Positions 7,658-16,308 of a DNA stretch of 64,000 bases are shown here, piece by piece. Location: NCBI RefSeq assembly GCF_024539675.1, contig NZ_JAHHIT010000049.1:1-64000 (forward strand). Direction: 5' to 3'. The position numbers were made by a program, and so were the translations under genes. Source of the DNA: Streptomyces hilarionis (GTDB lineage Bacteria > Actinomycetota > Actinomycetes > Streptomycetales > Streptomycetaceae). The notes beneath the pieces are model-generated. The model was not told where the DNA came from. It saw nothing but the letters and a program-made list of their open reading frames with translations, and did not search any database. Numbering within the stretch: position 1 is the stretch's first letter; each line of letters opens with the position of its first letter.

Positions 7658-9220
7658 ATGACGAAAGCCGGAGTCCGAGCGGGAACCGGACCCACCGTGG
7701 CGGCGGCCGACGCGCCCGCCGCCATGGTGGGCCTCCCCCGGCGCCGTGGCGTCGAACTGTCCCTCATCGTCCTGGCCGTCCTGCTCTCCGTGTACGGGTA
7801 CTGCGCCGTCGGACTCGCCCGCACCGGCGCCGTCCCGCCCGGCGCCGCCGGTTACGGCGCGGGGCTCGGGGTGCTCGCGCTGCTGGCGCATCTGGCGGTG
7901 CGGCTGCGCGCGCCCTGCGCCGACCCGTTGCTGCTTCCCATCGCCGTGCTGCTCAACGGGATGGGCCTGGTGCTGATCTACCGGGTCGACCTGGAGACGC
8001 CCGCCGACCGGGCGGCGCCCACGCAGCTCGTGTGGTCCACGGTCGGGGTGGCCGCGTTCATCGTCGTCGTGACCGCGCTGCGCGACCACCGCGTGCTCCA
8101 GCGGTACTCCTATGTGTGCGTGGTGGCCGCGCTCGCCCTCCTGACCCTGCCCATCCTGTTCCCGGCCGTGAACGGGGCCCGCATCTGGATCCGGATCGCG
8201 GGGTTCTCGATCCAGCCGGGAGAGTTCGCGAAGGTGCTGCTGGCGGTGTTCTTCGCCGCCTACCTGGCGGCCAACCGCACCGCGCTGGCCTACGCGGGCC
8301 GCCGGATCTGGCGCTTCAGCCGGATGCAGCTGCCCACCGGACGGGTGCTCGGCCCGATCGTCACGATCTGGCTGCTGAGCGTCGGCGTGCTGGTGCTGGA
8401 GCGGGACCTCGGCACGTCCCTGCTGTTCTTCGGCCTGTTCGTGGTGATGCTCTACATCGCCACCGGCCGCACCGGCTGGATCGCCGTGGGGCTGGTGCTC
8501 GCCTCGCTCGGCGCGGTCGCCGTCGGCCGGCTGGAGCCGCACGTGCACGGCCGGGTCGAGGACTGGCTGCATCCGTTCGCCTCGATCGAGTCGGGCGAGG
8601 GCGCCAACCAGCTCGCGCAGTCGCTGTTCTCCTTCGCGGCCGGCGGCGTGTTCGGCACCGGTCTGGGCATGGGCCACTCGGTCCTCATCGGCTTCGCCGT
8701 GAAGTCGGACTTCATCCTGGCGACTGCGGGCGAGGAACTGGGGCTGGCGGGACTGTCGGCGCTGTTCCTGCTCTACGGGCTGCTCGTCGAACGCGGTTAC
8801 CGGGCGGGGCTGTCGCTGCGCGACCCCTTCGGACGGCTGCTGGCCGCGGGCCTCGCCTCGCTCGTGGCGCTCCAGGTGTTCGTGATCGCGGGCGGGGTGA
8901 CCGGGCTGATCCCGCTGACCGGCATGGCGATGCCGTTCCTGGCGCAGGGCGGCTCCTCGGTGGTCACCAACTGGGCGATCGTGGCCCTGCTCATCCGGGT
9001 GAGCGACTCGGCCCGCAGACCCTACGACGCCCCGGCCGCCCACCGGACCTGCGAACCGTCCGCCCACCGGCGCGCCGAACCGTCCGCGCCCCGGACCGCC
9101 GGGACCTGCGCCCACACGCTCGCGGAACCGGCCACGCACCCGCCCGGCGAACCGGCCGCCCACCCGCCGACCGACCCGGTCGACACGCTGGTCGACGAGA
9201 GCCCAGGGAGAACCCGGTGA
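7658..9220 (+). CDS. FtsW/RodA/SpoVE-family peptidoglycan glycosyltransferase (SEDS)
   Basis: A polytopic membrane protein of 520 residues with about ten hydrophobic segments. SEDS landmarks are visible: FSIQPGEFAKVLLAVFFAAYL, LERDLGTSLLFFGLFVVML, VEDWLHPFASIESGEGANQL and GLIPLTGMAMPFLAQGGSS. SEDS proteins polymerise lipid II glycan strands and work with a cognate class B PBP. The next gene is exactly that and overlaps by four bases (GTGA). It is a third-type SEDS-PBP pair, distinct from the divisome ftsW-ftsI and elongation rodA pairs. The last 60 residues are a Pro/Ala/His-rich cytoplasmic tail of degenerate repeats (xEPSAHRRAEPSAPR) that the family does not need. Confidence 0.92.
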   Translation: MTKAGVRAGTGPTVAAADAPAAMVGLPRRRGVELSLIVLAVLLSVYGYCAVGLARTGAVPPGAAGYGAGLGVLALLAHLAVRLRAPCADPLLLPIAVLLNGMGLVLIYRVDLETPADRAAPTQLVWSTVGVAAFIVVVTALRDHRVLQRYSYVCVVAALALLTLPILFPAVNGARIWIRIAGFSIQPGEFAKVLLAVFFAAYLAANRTALAYAGRRIWRFSRMQLPTGRVLGPIVTIWLLSVGVLVLERDLGTSLLFFGLFVVMLYIATGRTGWIAVGLVLASLGAVAVGRLEPHVHGRVEDWLHPFASIESGEGANQLAQSLFSFAAGGVFGTGLGMGHSVLIGFAVKSDFILATAGEELGLAGLSALFLLYGLLVERGYRAGLSLRDPFGRLLAAGLASLVALQVFVIAGGVTGLIPLTGMAMPFLAQGGSSVVTNWAIVALLIRVSDSARRPYDAPAAHRTCEPSAHRRAEPSAPRTAGTCAHTLAEPATHPPGEPAAHPPTDPVDTLVDESPGRTR

Positions 9221-10674
9221 CCCGGCACATCCGGCATGCCGCCGTCTTCTGCGCCCTGCTGCTGGCGGCGCTGCTGGTCAACGCCGCGCGCGTCCAGTTC
9301 GTCCAGGCCGGGTCCTACGACGACAACCCCGCCAACCGGCGCGGCTCGATCGCCCGTTGGGCGCAGCCCCGCGGTGACATCCTCGTCGGCGGCACCCCGG
9401 TCACCGGCTCCCGGGACACCGGGGAGCAACTGCGCTACGAACGCACATACCAGGACGGGCCGTTGTACGCGCCGGTGACCGGGTTCGCCTCGCAGGTGTA
9501 CGGGACGACGTTCCTGGAGCACGCGGGCGACGCCGTGCTCTCCGGGTCGGATCCGCTGCTCGCGCCGTTCCCGCTGTGGAACGACGTCACGCACGGCCGG
9601 CCGCCCGGCGGCGACGTGGTGACGACGCTGAACCGTCACGCCCAGTGGGCGGCCTACGAGGGACTGGGCGGACGCAAGGGCGCGGTGGCGGCGGTGGAGC
9701 CGTCGACGGGGCGGGTGCTGGCGCTGGTGTCCAGCCCGTCGTACGACCCGGGGATGCTGTCCGGCAACGGCGCCCGGGCCGAGCGGGCCTGGGCGCGGCT
9801 CAACGGCGATCCGGACAAGCCGATGCTGAACCGGGCGGTGCGCCAGACGTATCCGCCGGGGTCGACGTTCAAGGTGGTCACCGCGGCGGCGGCGCTGGAC
9901 GCGCGCGTGGTCACGGACCTGGACGAGCCGACCGACTCCCCGGCGCCCTACCGGCTGCCGGGGACGACGACGAGCCTGACCAACGAGGGTGAGGGATGTG
10001 AGGACGCCCCCCTGCGGGAGGCCTTCGAGTGGTCGTGCAACACGGTGTTCGCCAAGCTCGGCGTGGACACGGGGCTGGCCGCGATGACCCGTACGGCCCG
10101 GGCGTTCGGCTTCAACGACGACGGGCTGCGGATCCCGTTCGGCGTGGCGCCGAGCACCTTCGACACCTCGCTCGACCGGGCGCAGTTGGCGCTGTCCTCG
10201 ATCGGTCAGTACAACACGCGGGCGACCCCGCTCCAGATGGCGATGGTGTCGGCGGCGGTGGCCGACGGGGGGCGGGTCCGCACGCCGTACCTGGTGGAGC
10301 GGACCACGCGCCGGGGCGGGGCGACGGTGGCCACGGCGGGCTCGCGGCCCTCGCGCCAGGCGATGCTCCCCTCGACGGCGCGGCGGCTGCGGGAGCTGAT
10401 GGCCGACGTGGTGCGGGAGGGCACCGGGACCAACGCGGCGATCCCCGGCGCGCTCGTCGGCGGCAAGACGGGCACCGCCCAGCACGGGCTGGGCAACGCC
10501 GGCATCCCCTACGCCTGGTTCGTCTCCTGGGCGCAGGGCGCGCGGGACCTCGAGCCGAGGGTCGCGGTCGCGGTGGTGGTGGAGGACGGGTCGGCGCGCC
10601 GCGGGGACATCACCGGCGGCGGCATGGCCGCGCCGATCGCCCGGGCGGTGATGGAGGCGGTGCTCGACTCGTGA
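9217..10674 (+). CDS. Class B penicillin-binding protein (transpeptidase), SEDS partner
   Basis: 485 residues. The GTG at 9217 overlaps the SEDS stop (GTGA). An N-terminal anchor (HAAVFCALLLAALLVNAARVQF) is followed by a short pedestal with the conserved RGSIxxxxPRGDIL stretch, then the transpeptidase. Active-site motifs are STFK (216-219), SCN (273-275) and KTGT (417-420). It cross-links peptidoglycan outside the membrane. The coupling to the SEDS gene implies a dedicated synthase complex, perhaps used at a particular developmental stage rather than in bulk growth. Confidence 0.93.
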   Translation: MTRHIRHAAVFCALLLAALLVNAARVQFVQAGSYDDNPANRRGSIARWAQPRGDILVGGTPVTGSRDTGEQLRYERTYQDGPLYAPVTGFASQVYGTTFLEHAGDAVLSGSDPLLAPFPLWNDVTHGRPPGGDVVTTLNRHAQWAAYEGLGGRKGAVAAVEPSTGRVLALVSSPSYDPGMLSGNGARAERAWARLNGDPDKPMLNRAVRQTYPPGSTFKVVTAAAALDARVVTDLDEPTDSPAPYRLPGTTTSLTNEGEGCEDAPLREAFEWSCNTVFAKLGVDTGLAAMTRTARAFGFNDDGLRIPFGVAPSTFDTSLDRAQLALSSIGQYNTRATPLQMAMVSAAVADGGRVRTPYLVERTTRRGGATVATAGSRPSRQAMLPSTARRLRELMADVVREGTGTNAAIPGALVGGKTGTAQHGLGNAGIPYAWFVSWAQGARDLEPRVAVAVVVEDGSARRGDITGGGMAAPIARAVMEAVLDS

Positions 10675-10756
10675 GCCGAGGAGCCCGGCGGGAAGCCCGC
10701 AAGAAGTGGCGTCCGGGGGATTGACGGCCTTGCTGACAAGCAGTCTCATAAGAGCC

Positions 10757-11695
10757 ATGACGACCCTCACGGATGCCGACGCGCTGGAAGGGCTGCGGGA
10801 CGCGCTGGGCCTGCTCAAGGACCGGGAACAGGTGGCCGAGCGGCTGCTCGCGTCCTCCGCCAAGCACTCCTTCGACCCGGACACGGAGCTGGACTGGGAC
10901 GCGCCCTTCGAGGAGGGCAGGTGGTTCTGGCCGCCGGAGCTGGTGTCGCTGTACGACACGCCGATGTGGCGGCGGATGGGCGAGGAGCAGCGGATCCTGC
11001 TCTCCCGGCACGAGGCCGCCGCGCTCGCCTCGCTCGGCATCTGGTTCGAGATCATCCTCATGCAGTTGCTCGTCCGGCACATCTACGACAAGGCCGCCAC
11101 GAGCGCGCACGTGCGCTACGCGCTGACCGAGATCGAGGACGAGTGCCGGCACTCCAAGATGTTCGCCCGGCTCATCGCGCGCGGCGGCACGCCCCTGTAC
11201 CCGGTGAGCCGCGCCCACCAGCACATGGGCCGCCTGTTCAAGACGATCTCCACCACGCCCGGCTCCTTCACCGCGACCCTGCTCGGCGAGGAGGTCCTGG
11301 ACTGGATGCAGCGGCTGACCTTCCCCGACGAGCGGGTCCAGCCGCTGGTGCGGGGCGTCACCCGGATCCATGTCGTGGAGGAGGCCCGGCACGTGCGCTA
11401 CGCCCGTGAGGAGCTGCGCCGCCAGATGGTGACGGCGCCGCGGTGGTCGCAGGAGTTCACCCGCGTCACGTCCGGCGAGTTCGCCCGGGTGTTCAGCGTG
11501 GCGTTCGTCAACCCCGAGGTCTACGCCAACGTGGGCCTGGACCGTCGTGAGGCCCTGGCGCAGGTCCGGGCGAGCGGGCACCGGCGGGAGGTCATGCAGA
11601 CCGGAGCGAAGCGGCTGACCGACTTCCTCGACGACATCGGGGTGCTGCGCGGGGTGGGCCGCCGGCTGTGGAAGTCGTCGGGCCTGCTCGCCTGA
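10757..11695 (+). CDS. AurF-like di-iron oxygenase
   Basis: 312 residues, mostly helical. The metal-binding pattern of the AurF/p-aminobenzoate N-oxygenase family is visible as EIEDECRHSKMF (about 131-142) and VEEARHVRYAREE (about 210-222), plus SRHEAAALASLGIWFE in an earlier helix. Characterised members oxidise aryl amines or, in other branches, act on lipid-like substrates; the substrate here cannot be told from sequence. The ATG at 10757 gives the family-like N-terminus; an earlier in-frame start at 10706 would add 17 residues. No strong ribosome binding site is seen. It is followed by a TetR regulator on the same strand, its likely controller. Confidence 0.8.
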   Translation: MTTLTDADALEGLRDALGLLKDREQVAERLLASSAKHSFDPDTELDWDAPFEEGRWFWPPELVSLYDTPMWRRMGEEQRILLSRHEAAALASLGIWFEIILMQLLVRHIYDKAATSAHVRYALTEIEDECRHSKMFARLIARGGTPLYPVSRAHQHMGRLFKTISTTPGSFTATLLGEEVLDWMQRLTFPDERVQPLVRGVTRIHVVEEARHVRYAREELRRQMVTAPRWSQEFTRVTSGEFARVFSVAFVNPEVYANVGLDRREALAQVRASGHRREVMQTGAKRLTDFLDDIGVLRGVGRRLWKSSGLLA

Positions 11696-11769
11696 CCGTG
11701 CCGGGGCCGCGCCCCGGTGAGCGGGCCGCGCGCGGCCGCCGAGCGGTGCGGGCGATTACGCTGCTCGTC

Positions 11770-12420
11770 ATGACGCCAGCCGCTCCCGCCTACCGTCGTC
11801 TCAGCGTCGAGGAGCGCCGCAGTCAGCTTCTCGACGCGGCGCTGTCGCTCTTCGCGCACCGCGTTCCGGAGGACGTCTCCCTGGACGACGTCGCGGAGGC
11901 CGCCGGGGTGTCCCGGCCGCTCGTCTACCGGTACTTCCCCGGCGGCAAGCAGCAGCTCTACGAGGCCGCCCTGCGCTCCGCCGCCGAGGAACTCCTGCAC
12001 TGCTTCGACGAGCCCCGGGACGGCCCGCTCCTCCCCCGCCTCGCGCGTGTCCTCGACCGCTATCTGACCTTCGTCGGCCGTCACGACGCCGGTTTCAGCG
12101 CGCTGCTACAGGGTGGCAGCGTCGTGGAGACCTCCCGGACGACCGCCATCGTGGACGGTGTGCGCCGGGCCGCCGCCGAGGCCATCTACCGCCACCTGGA
12201 GCTCGCCGAACCCGGGCCTCGGCTCCGGATGACCGTGCGGATGTGGATCACGGCCGTCGAGGCGGCCTCCCTCATCTGGCTCGACGAGGGCAAGGAGCCG
12301 CCCGCCGACGAGCTGCGGGACTGGCTCGTCGACCAGTTCGTCGCCGTCCTCGCGGTGACCGCGGCGCGGGACCGGCAGACCGCCGAGCTGGTCCGGGGTG
12401 CGCTGAGCGCGGAGATCTGA
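11770..12420 (+). CDS. TetR-family transcriptional regulator
   Basis: 216 residues. The N-terminal helix-turn-helix is clear (RRSQLLDAALSLFAHR ... VSLDDVAEAAGVSRPLVYRYF, about residues 15-60). The ligand-binding C-terminal half is helical and has no recognisable subgroup motif. The start is ATG 11770. It lies 74 bases after the di-iron oxygenase and probably controls it and/or itself. A short dyad TGCT-N4-AGCA (10731-10742) upstream of the oxygenase is too weak to call an operator. Confidence 0.88.
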   Translation: MTPAAPAYRRLSVEERRSQLLDAALSLFAHRVPEDVSLDDVAEAAGVSRPLVYRYFPGGKQQLYEAALRSAAEELLHCFDEPRDGPLLPRLARVLDRYLTFVGRHDAGFSALLQGGSVVETSRTTAIVDGVRRAAAEAIYRHLELAEPGPRLRMTVRMWITAVEAASLIWLDEGKEPPADELRDWLVDQFVAVLAVTAARDRQTAELVRGALSAEI

Positions 12421-12434
12421 TCGACACTGGAGCG

Positions 12435-12716
12435 GTGAAGAGCCAAGACACCCCCTTCGAGGGCGGGCCCATGGACGGCCGGGTCCTGCCCGTGCTGCTG
12501 GGCCCGACCGGGCATCCGCCCAAGACGTACCGCATCCCCGTGCCCGACGCGGCCGGCGGCCCGCCGACCGTCCTGGTCTACCGGCGGGTGCCGCGCGGGC
12601 ACAGCAGCCGGCTCAGGCTGCCGCAGGGCTGGAAGTACGCGTTCGACCCCGAGGGGAAGGGCGGCGGGCGGCCGCGGTGGCCCTGGTCCCGGCCCGGCGC
12701 GCGACCGGACGCGTGA
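12435..12716 (+). CDS. Small conserved Streptomyces protein, function unknown
   Basis: 93 residues from GTG 12435 (VKSQDTPFEGGPMDGRVLPV). No membrane segment. It has a hydrophilic beta-like layout (TYRIPVPDAAGGPPTVLVYRRV) and a tryptophan-containing end (KYAFDPEGKG then PRWPWSRPG). The start 14 bases after the TetR stop suggests the same transcript. Third-position GC is high throughout, so it is a real gene, but I cannot name a family. Confidence 0.6.
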   Translation: MKSQDTPFEGGPMDGRVLPVLLGPTGHPPKTYRIPVPDAAGGPPTVLVYRRVPRGHSSRLRLPQGWKYAFDPEGKGGGRPRWPWSRPGARPDA

Positions 12717-12899
12717 CCCGGCGGACGGCGTGGGGCCCGTGCGCGCGCCGCGCCCGGCGCCACGCCGTTGAGGCGGCGGGGACGACGCCGACGGGTGACG
12801 TCGTTGCGCCGAACCGCGCACCCGGCGCGCGGACTCCGGGCACGCGCCCGATGCTCGCCCTGCGGGATGGAGGGGCCACCCCGCAGCGGAGGTGATGAC

Positions 12900-14243
12900 G
12901 TGTCAGGAAGACTGCTGCGTCTGGCCTGTACGGTCTCCACCGCGGCACTCGCCGCGCAGACCGTGCTGGCTCCCGGACTCGCCGCGGCCACGACGGATCC
13001 GCCCGGGACCGGCGCACGCGCGACGGCCGCGCCGCGGCCCTCGGAGGCGGCCGAGGACACGGACGCGGGGCCGGACACCGGCGCCGAAGCGGGTGCCGGC
13101 GGGACGCCGACCGCCGGGGCGGACGTCCCCGACGCTGCGGCCCCCGGAACCGACAGCGACTCCGGCTCCGGCTCCGACTCCGGCTCCGGCTCCGATTCCG
13201 GTGGGCGGACCGTCGTCGAGTTGCTCAAGGAGCTTCAGCGGCTCTACCGGGAGGCCGAGGCCGCCACGGAGGCCTACAACGCCACCGAGGAGGAGCTGCG
13301 ACGGCGACAGGCGGCGACCGGGCGGCTGGACGGCGACCTGGCGAAGGCCCGGCTCTCGCTGCACGACAGCCGCGGCGCGGCCGGAAGGCTCGCCCGCCAG
13401 CAGTACCAGGGCAGCAGCGCCCTGTCCCCCTACCTGCGGCTCCTGCTCGCCCGGGATCCGCAGCAGGCACTCGACCAGGGGCATGTGATCGGCCGCCTGG
13501 CGCGCGAGCGGGAGCGGACGGTGGGGCGGCTGCGCAGCGGCGAGCGCCGGGCCGACGGACTGGCCCGGCGGGCCCGCGCCGCCCTCGACGACCAGCTCAC
13601 CCTCACCGCGCGCAGGAAGAAGGAGCGCGACGACGTGCGCCGGCGCCTGGACGACGTCCAGGAACTCCTGGCCTCCCTGTCCGCCGAGCAGCTCACGGCG
13701 CTGGCCGCGCTGGAACGCGACGGGGTGGCACGGGCGCAGGACCGGCTGGTGGCGTCCGGTGCGCTCGGCGACGACGGCAAGCCCTCGCAGGCGGGCGAGA
13801 AGGCCGTGCGCTACGCGGTGGGCCAGCTCGGCAAGCCGTACGAGTGGGGCGCGCAGGGCCCGGGGTCGTACGACTGCTCGGGGCTGACCTCGCAGGCCTG
13901 GGGGCGGGCCGGGAGGCCGGTCCCGCGCACCAGCGAGGAGCAGTGGGCGCGGCTGAAGAGGATCCCGCTGAAGGAGCTGCGTCCGGGCGACCTGGTGATC
14001 TACTTCCCCGAGGCCACGCATGTGGCGATGTACCTCGGGCGGGGCATGGTGGTGCAGGCCCCGCGGACCGGCGAGAAGGTGAAGGTCTCCCCGCTCGCGT
14101 CCAACCCGGTGCTCGGCGCGGTGCGGCCGGATCCGGGCGGCGCGCCCGTGCGGCGCTACCGGCCGCCGAAGCTCCCGCCCGCGGCGAGGGGGGCAGGAGC
14201 GGCGGCGCGACAGGCTCCGGTCGGCGTCGGCGAGCCCGGGTAG
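12900..14243 (+). CDS. Secreted NlpC/P60 peptidoglycan endopeptidase with coiled coil
   Basis: 447 residues. The GTG at 12900 has GCGGAGGTGATGAC upstream (good GGAGG). A signal peptide (about 1-30, ending LAPGLAAAT) is followed by an Asp/Ser/Gly linker (DSDSGSGSDSGSGSDSGG). A long coiled coil (about 105-290; ELLKELQRLYREAEAATEAY onward) precedes the C-terminal NlpC/P60 domain (about 300-420). Catalytic Cys is in YDCSGLTSQAW and catalytic His in EATHVAMYLG. This architecture is typical of actinobacterial D,L-endopeptidases that cleave stem peptides during growth or spore separation. The 183-base leader is GC-rich, and I see no ydaO-type riboswitch in it. Confidence 0.9.
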   Translation: MSGRLLRLACTVSTAALAAQTVLAPGLAAATTDPPGTGARATAAPRPSEAAEDTDAGPDTGAEAGAGGTPTAGADVPDAAAPGTDSDSGSGSDSGSGSDSGGRTVVELLKELQRLYREAEAATEAYNATEEELRRRQAATGRLDGDLAKARLSLHDSRGAAGRLARQQYQGSSALSPYLRLLLARDPQQALDQGHVIGRLARERERTVGRLRSGERRADGLARRARAALDDQLTLTARRKKERDDVRRRLDDVQELLASLSAEQLTALAALERDGVARAQDRLVASGALGDDGKPSQAGEKAVRYAVGQLGKPYEWGAQGPGSYDCSGLTSQAWGRAGRPVPRTSEEQWARLKRIPLKELRPGDLVIYFPEATHVAMYLGRGMVVQAPRTGEKVKVSPLASNPVLGAVRPDPGGAPVRRYRPPKLPPAARGAGAAARQAPVGVGEPG

Positions 14244-14465
14244 GCCACGCTCCCCCGGCGGGGGTCCTCCGGCGGTCGCGCCGGCCTTGCGCGGGCGTTC
14301 CCGGCCGCTCGGCATCAGGGGTGCGACGATCCCCGGAACGCGGAAGCGTTCCGCCGCACGGTCGGACGGCCGGTGTCGCCGGCGTCTGCGGCACCCGCCC
14401 CCGCGCCGGGGTTCGTGGCCGACGGCCGCGCTGTCGCCACCCCGCCCGGCGGAGCCGTACGGGGT

Positions 14466-16016
14466 TCAGGACATGCTGCCCCGGCACACCGTCCCCGGAG
14501 CCGGGGCCCGGCCCGTGCGGAGGTAGCGGTCGACCGCCTTCGTGACGCAGCTGTTCTGCGGGTACGTGCCGTGGCCCTCCTCCTCGGCCGTGAGGAGGAC
14601 GCCGACACCGTCGCCCAGGGCGCGGGCCATGTGCCGGGCGCCGGGGTAGGGGGTGGTCGGGTCGCCGGTGCCGCCGACCACCAGGACGGGGGCAGCGCCG
14701 TCGGCGTTCACCTGGAGCGTGGTGCGCTCGCCGTCGAACGGCCAGTCGTAGCAGAGGTAGACGCCGCCGGACCAGGCCGCGCCGAAGAGGGGCGAGGCGG
14801 CTTTGACGCGGGCCTCGTCCCGGTCGAGGCGTTCGAGGTCGGGGCGCAGGCTGGAGTCCGCGCAGGTGATCGCGGTCCGTGCGGCGCGACTGTTGTCGGG
14901 CGGGGTCGCCGCGCGGTCGGCGGAGCCGGCGTCGTCCGCGCCCCGGCTCAGCGGACGGCCGTCGTTGTGGTCGATCAGCGCGGTGAGGGCCTCGGCGAGC
15001 GGCGCCCAGCCGTCCGTGCCGCGGTCGAGATGGTCGCTGACGGCGTACACGAGGTCGTCGGCGTCGAGCTTCCCGCCGCCGACGGCCGGGGCGGGCTTCT
15101 TCGCCAGGCGGCCGGCCAGGCGCGCCATGCGCCGCGCGGCCTCCTCGGGCCCGTCGCCGGTCGGGCAGTGGCGGATACGGGCCGCGCAGTGCGCGGCGAA
15201 CCGGTCGAACGCGGCCTGGACCGCCTTGACCTGCGTCACCTTCTCCTCGTCGCGGTCCTCGGTCGGGTCGACGGGAGCTTCGAGGACGAGCCGTCCGACG
15301 TGCGACGGGTACAGGTGGGCGTAGACCGCGCCGAGCGCCGTTCCGTACGAGACGCCGAAGTAGTGCAGCCGCTCGTCGCCGAGGAGATAGCGCATCAGGT
15401 CGAGGTCGCGCGCGGTGTGCGAGGTGCCGATGTACGGCAGGAGCTCCCGGGAGTGCTCGGCGCAGGCGTCGGCCCCCTCGTAGCCGGTGTCCTGCGCGGT
15501 CTTCCCGCACCGCACGGGGAGGGTCGCGCCGACGCCGCGCGGGTCGAAGGAGACCAGGTCGTAGCGGTCGAGCAGCGGCTCGTACTGGTCGAGGAACTCG
15601 GGGAGTCCGCTCACGCCGGACACGCCGGGGCCGCCGAAGTTGAGGACGAGCGAGCCGATGCGCCGGGCGTTCGGTCCGGTGGCCTTGCGGCGGATCAGGG
15701 CGACGTCGATCGTCCTGCCGCCCGGTTCGCGGAAGTCGAGAGGGGCCTTCATGGTGGCGCAGTCGTAGCCCGCGCGCGCGGCGGGCGGCGAGGCGCAGCC
15801 GGACCAGTGCAGGCGCTGGCCGGTGGTGAGCGCGGCGGGCAGCCCGGCGGGCGGGTTGTCCGCGGTGAACTCCGTGCGCGGCTGCGCACTCCGGCCGCGA
15901 GCGTCGTGCTGGAACCAGGCGGTCACCACCCCGAGGACGACGAGGACGACCACGGCGATGACGCGCGCGCCCACCGGGAGGCCAGGCCCGCGGCTCCGTG
16001 CCGGATGTGCGCTCAT
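14466..16016 (-). CDS. Secreted/membrane-anchored alpha/beta hydrolase, TAP-like (SlpD/SlpE type)
   Basis: 516 residues. An N-terminal hydrophobic segment (VIAVVVLVVLGVVTAWF) anchors or exports it. The fold is the tripeptidyl-aminopeptidase-like alpha/beta hydrolase: oxyanion-region LNFGGPGVSG, nucleophile elbow GVSYGTALG, acid GGTGDPTTPYP and His EEEGHGTYPQ near the C-terminus. Cys-rich C-terminal NSCVTKAVDRYL is the usual TAP C-terminal module. It likely removes N-terminal peptides from secreted proteins or peptides. It converges on the NlpC gene with a 222-base gap, which holds a short CCCCC/GGGGG hairpin (14252-14264). It is preceded by a 292-base spacer from the monooxygenase gene. Confidence 0.88.
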   Translation of the reverse strand: MSAHPARSRGPGLPVGARVIAVVVLVVLGVVTAWFQHDARGRSAQPRTEFTADNPPAGLPAALTTGQRLHWSGCASPPAARAGYDCATMKAPLDFREPGGRTIDVALIRRKATGPNARRIGSLVLNFGGPGVSGVSGLPEFLDQYEPLLDRYDLVSFDPRGVGATLPVRCGKTAQDTGYEGADACAEHSRELLPYIGTSHTARDLDLMRYLLGDERLHYFGVSYGTALGAVYAHLYPSHVGRLVLEAPVDPTEDRDEEKVTQVKAVQAAFDRFAAHCAARIRHCPTGDGPEEAARRMARLAGRLAKKPAPAVGGGKLDADDLVYAVSDHLDRGTDGWAPLAEALTALIDHNDGRPLSRGADDAGSADRAATPPDNSRAARTAITCADSSLRPDLERLDRDEARVKAASPLFGAAWSGGVYLCYDWPFDGERTTLQVNADGAAPVLVVGGTGDPTTPYPGARHMARALGDGVGVLLTAEEEGHGTYPQNSCVTKAVDRYLRTGRAPAPGTVCRGSMS

Positions 16017-16308
16017 CGAGTCCCCGCGCTCCCGCCCCTGGACGGCCGGCCCCGCATCCGCGTGCCCGTGACCGTGGTCGTCCGCTCGTCCGATCGTCGA
16101 ACGCGTGCAGGATACAAGCCGCCTCCGACAGCGCGGCCGGACGCCCGGCGCGCGATGTCCCGGCCCGCATCGGGAACCGCCGGAGGGTCTCCCGCGCCGA
16201 CCGGCGCGGCCGGCCGGCCTCCGGCCGGTCCGCGCGAGGGGGCCTCCTGCCGGCGCAACCCCCGCGCGCGGAACCGGTCCTGACGTCCGACCAGGGGTCG
16301 CGGGTCCG

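Noticed and set aside
10731..10742. TetR operator TGCT-N4-AGCA upstream of the di-iron oxygenase
   Set aside because: Arms of four bases are expected by chance and the flanks do not extend the symmetry.
12717..12899. Possible c-di-AMP (ydaO) riboswitch before the NlpC/P60 gene
   Set aside because: Such riboswitches precede some streptomycete wall hydrolase genes, but the conserved sequence blocks are not recognisable and the leader is short.
13693..16170. 825-codon minus-strand frame covering the TAP-like hydrolase
   Set aside because: It is an out-of-frame shadow, very rich in Arg/Pro/Ala, over the supported hydrolase and NlpC genes.
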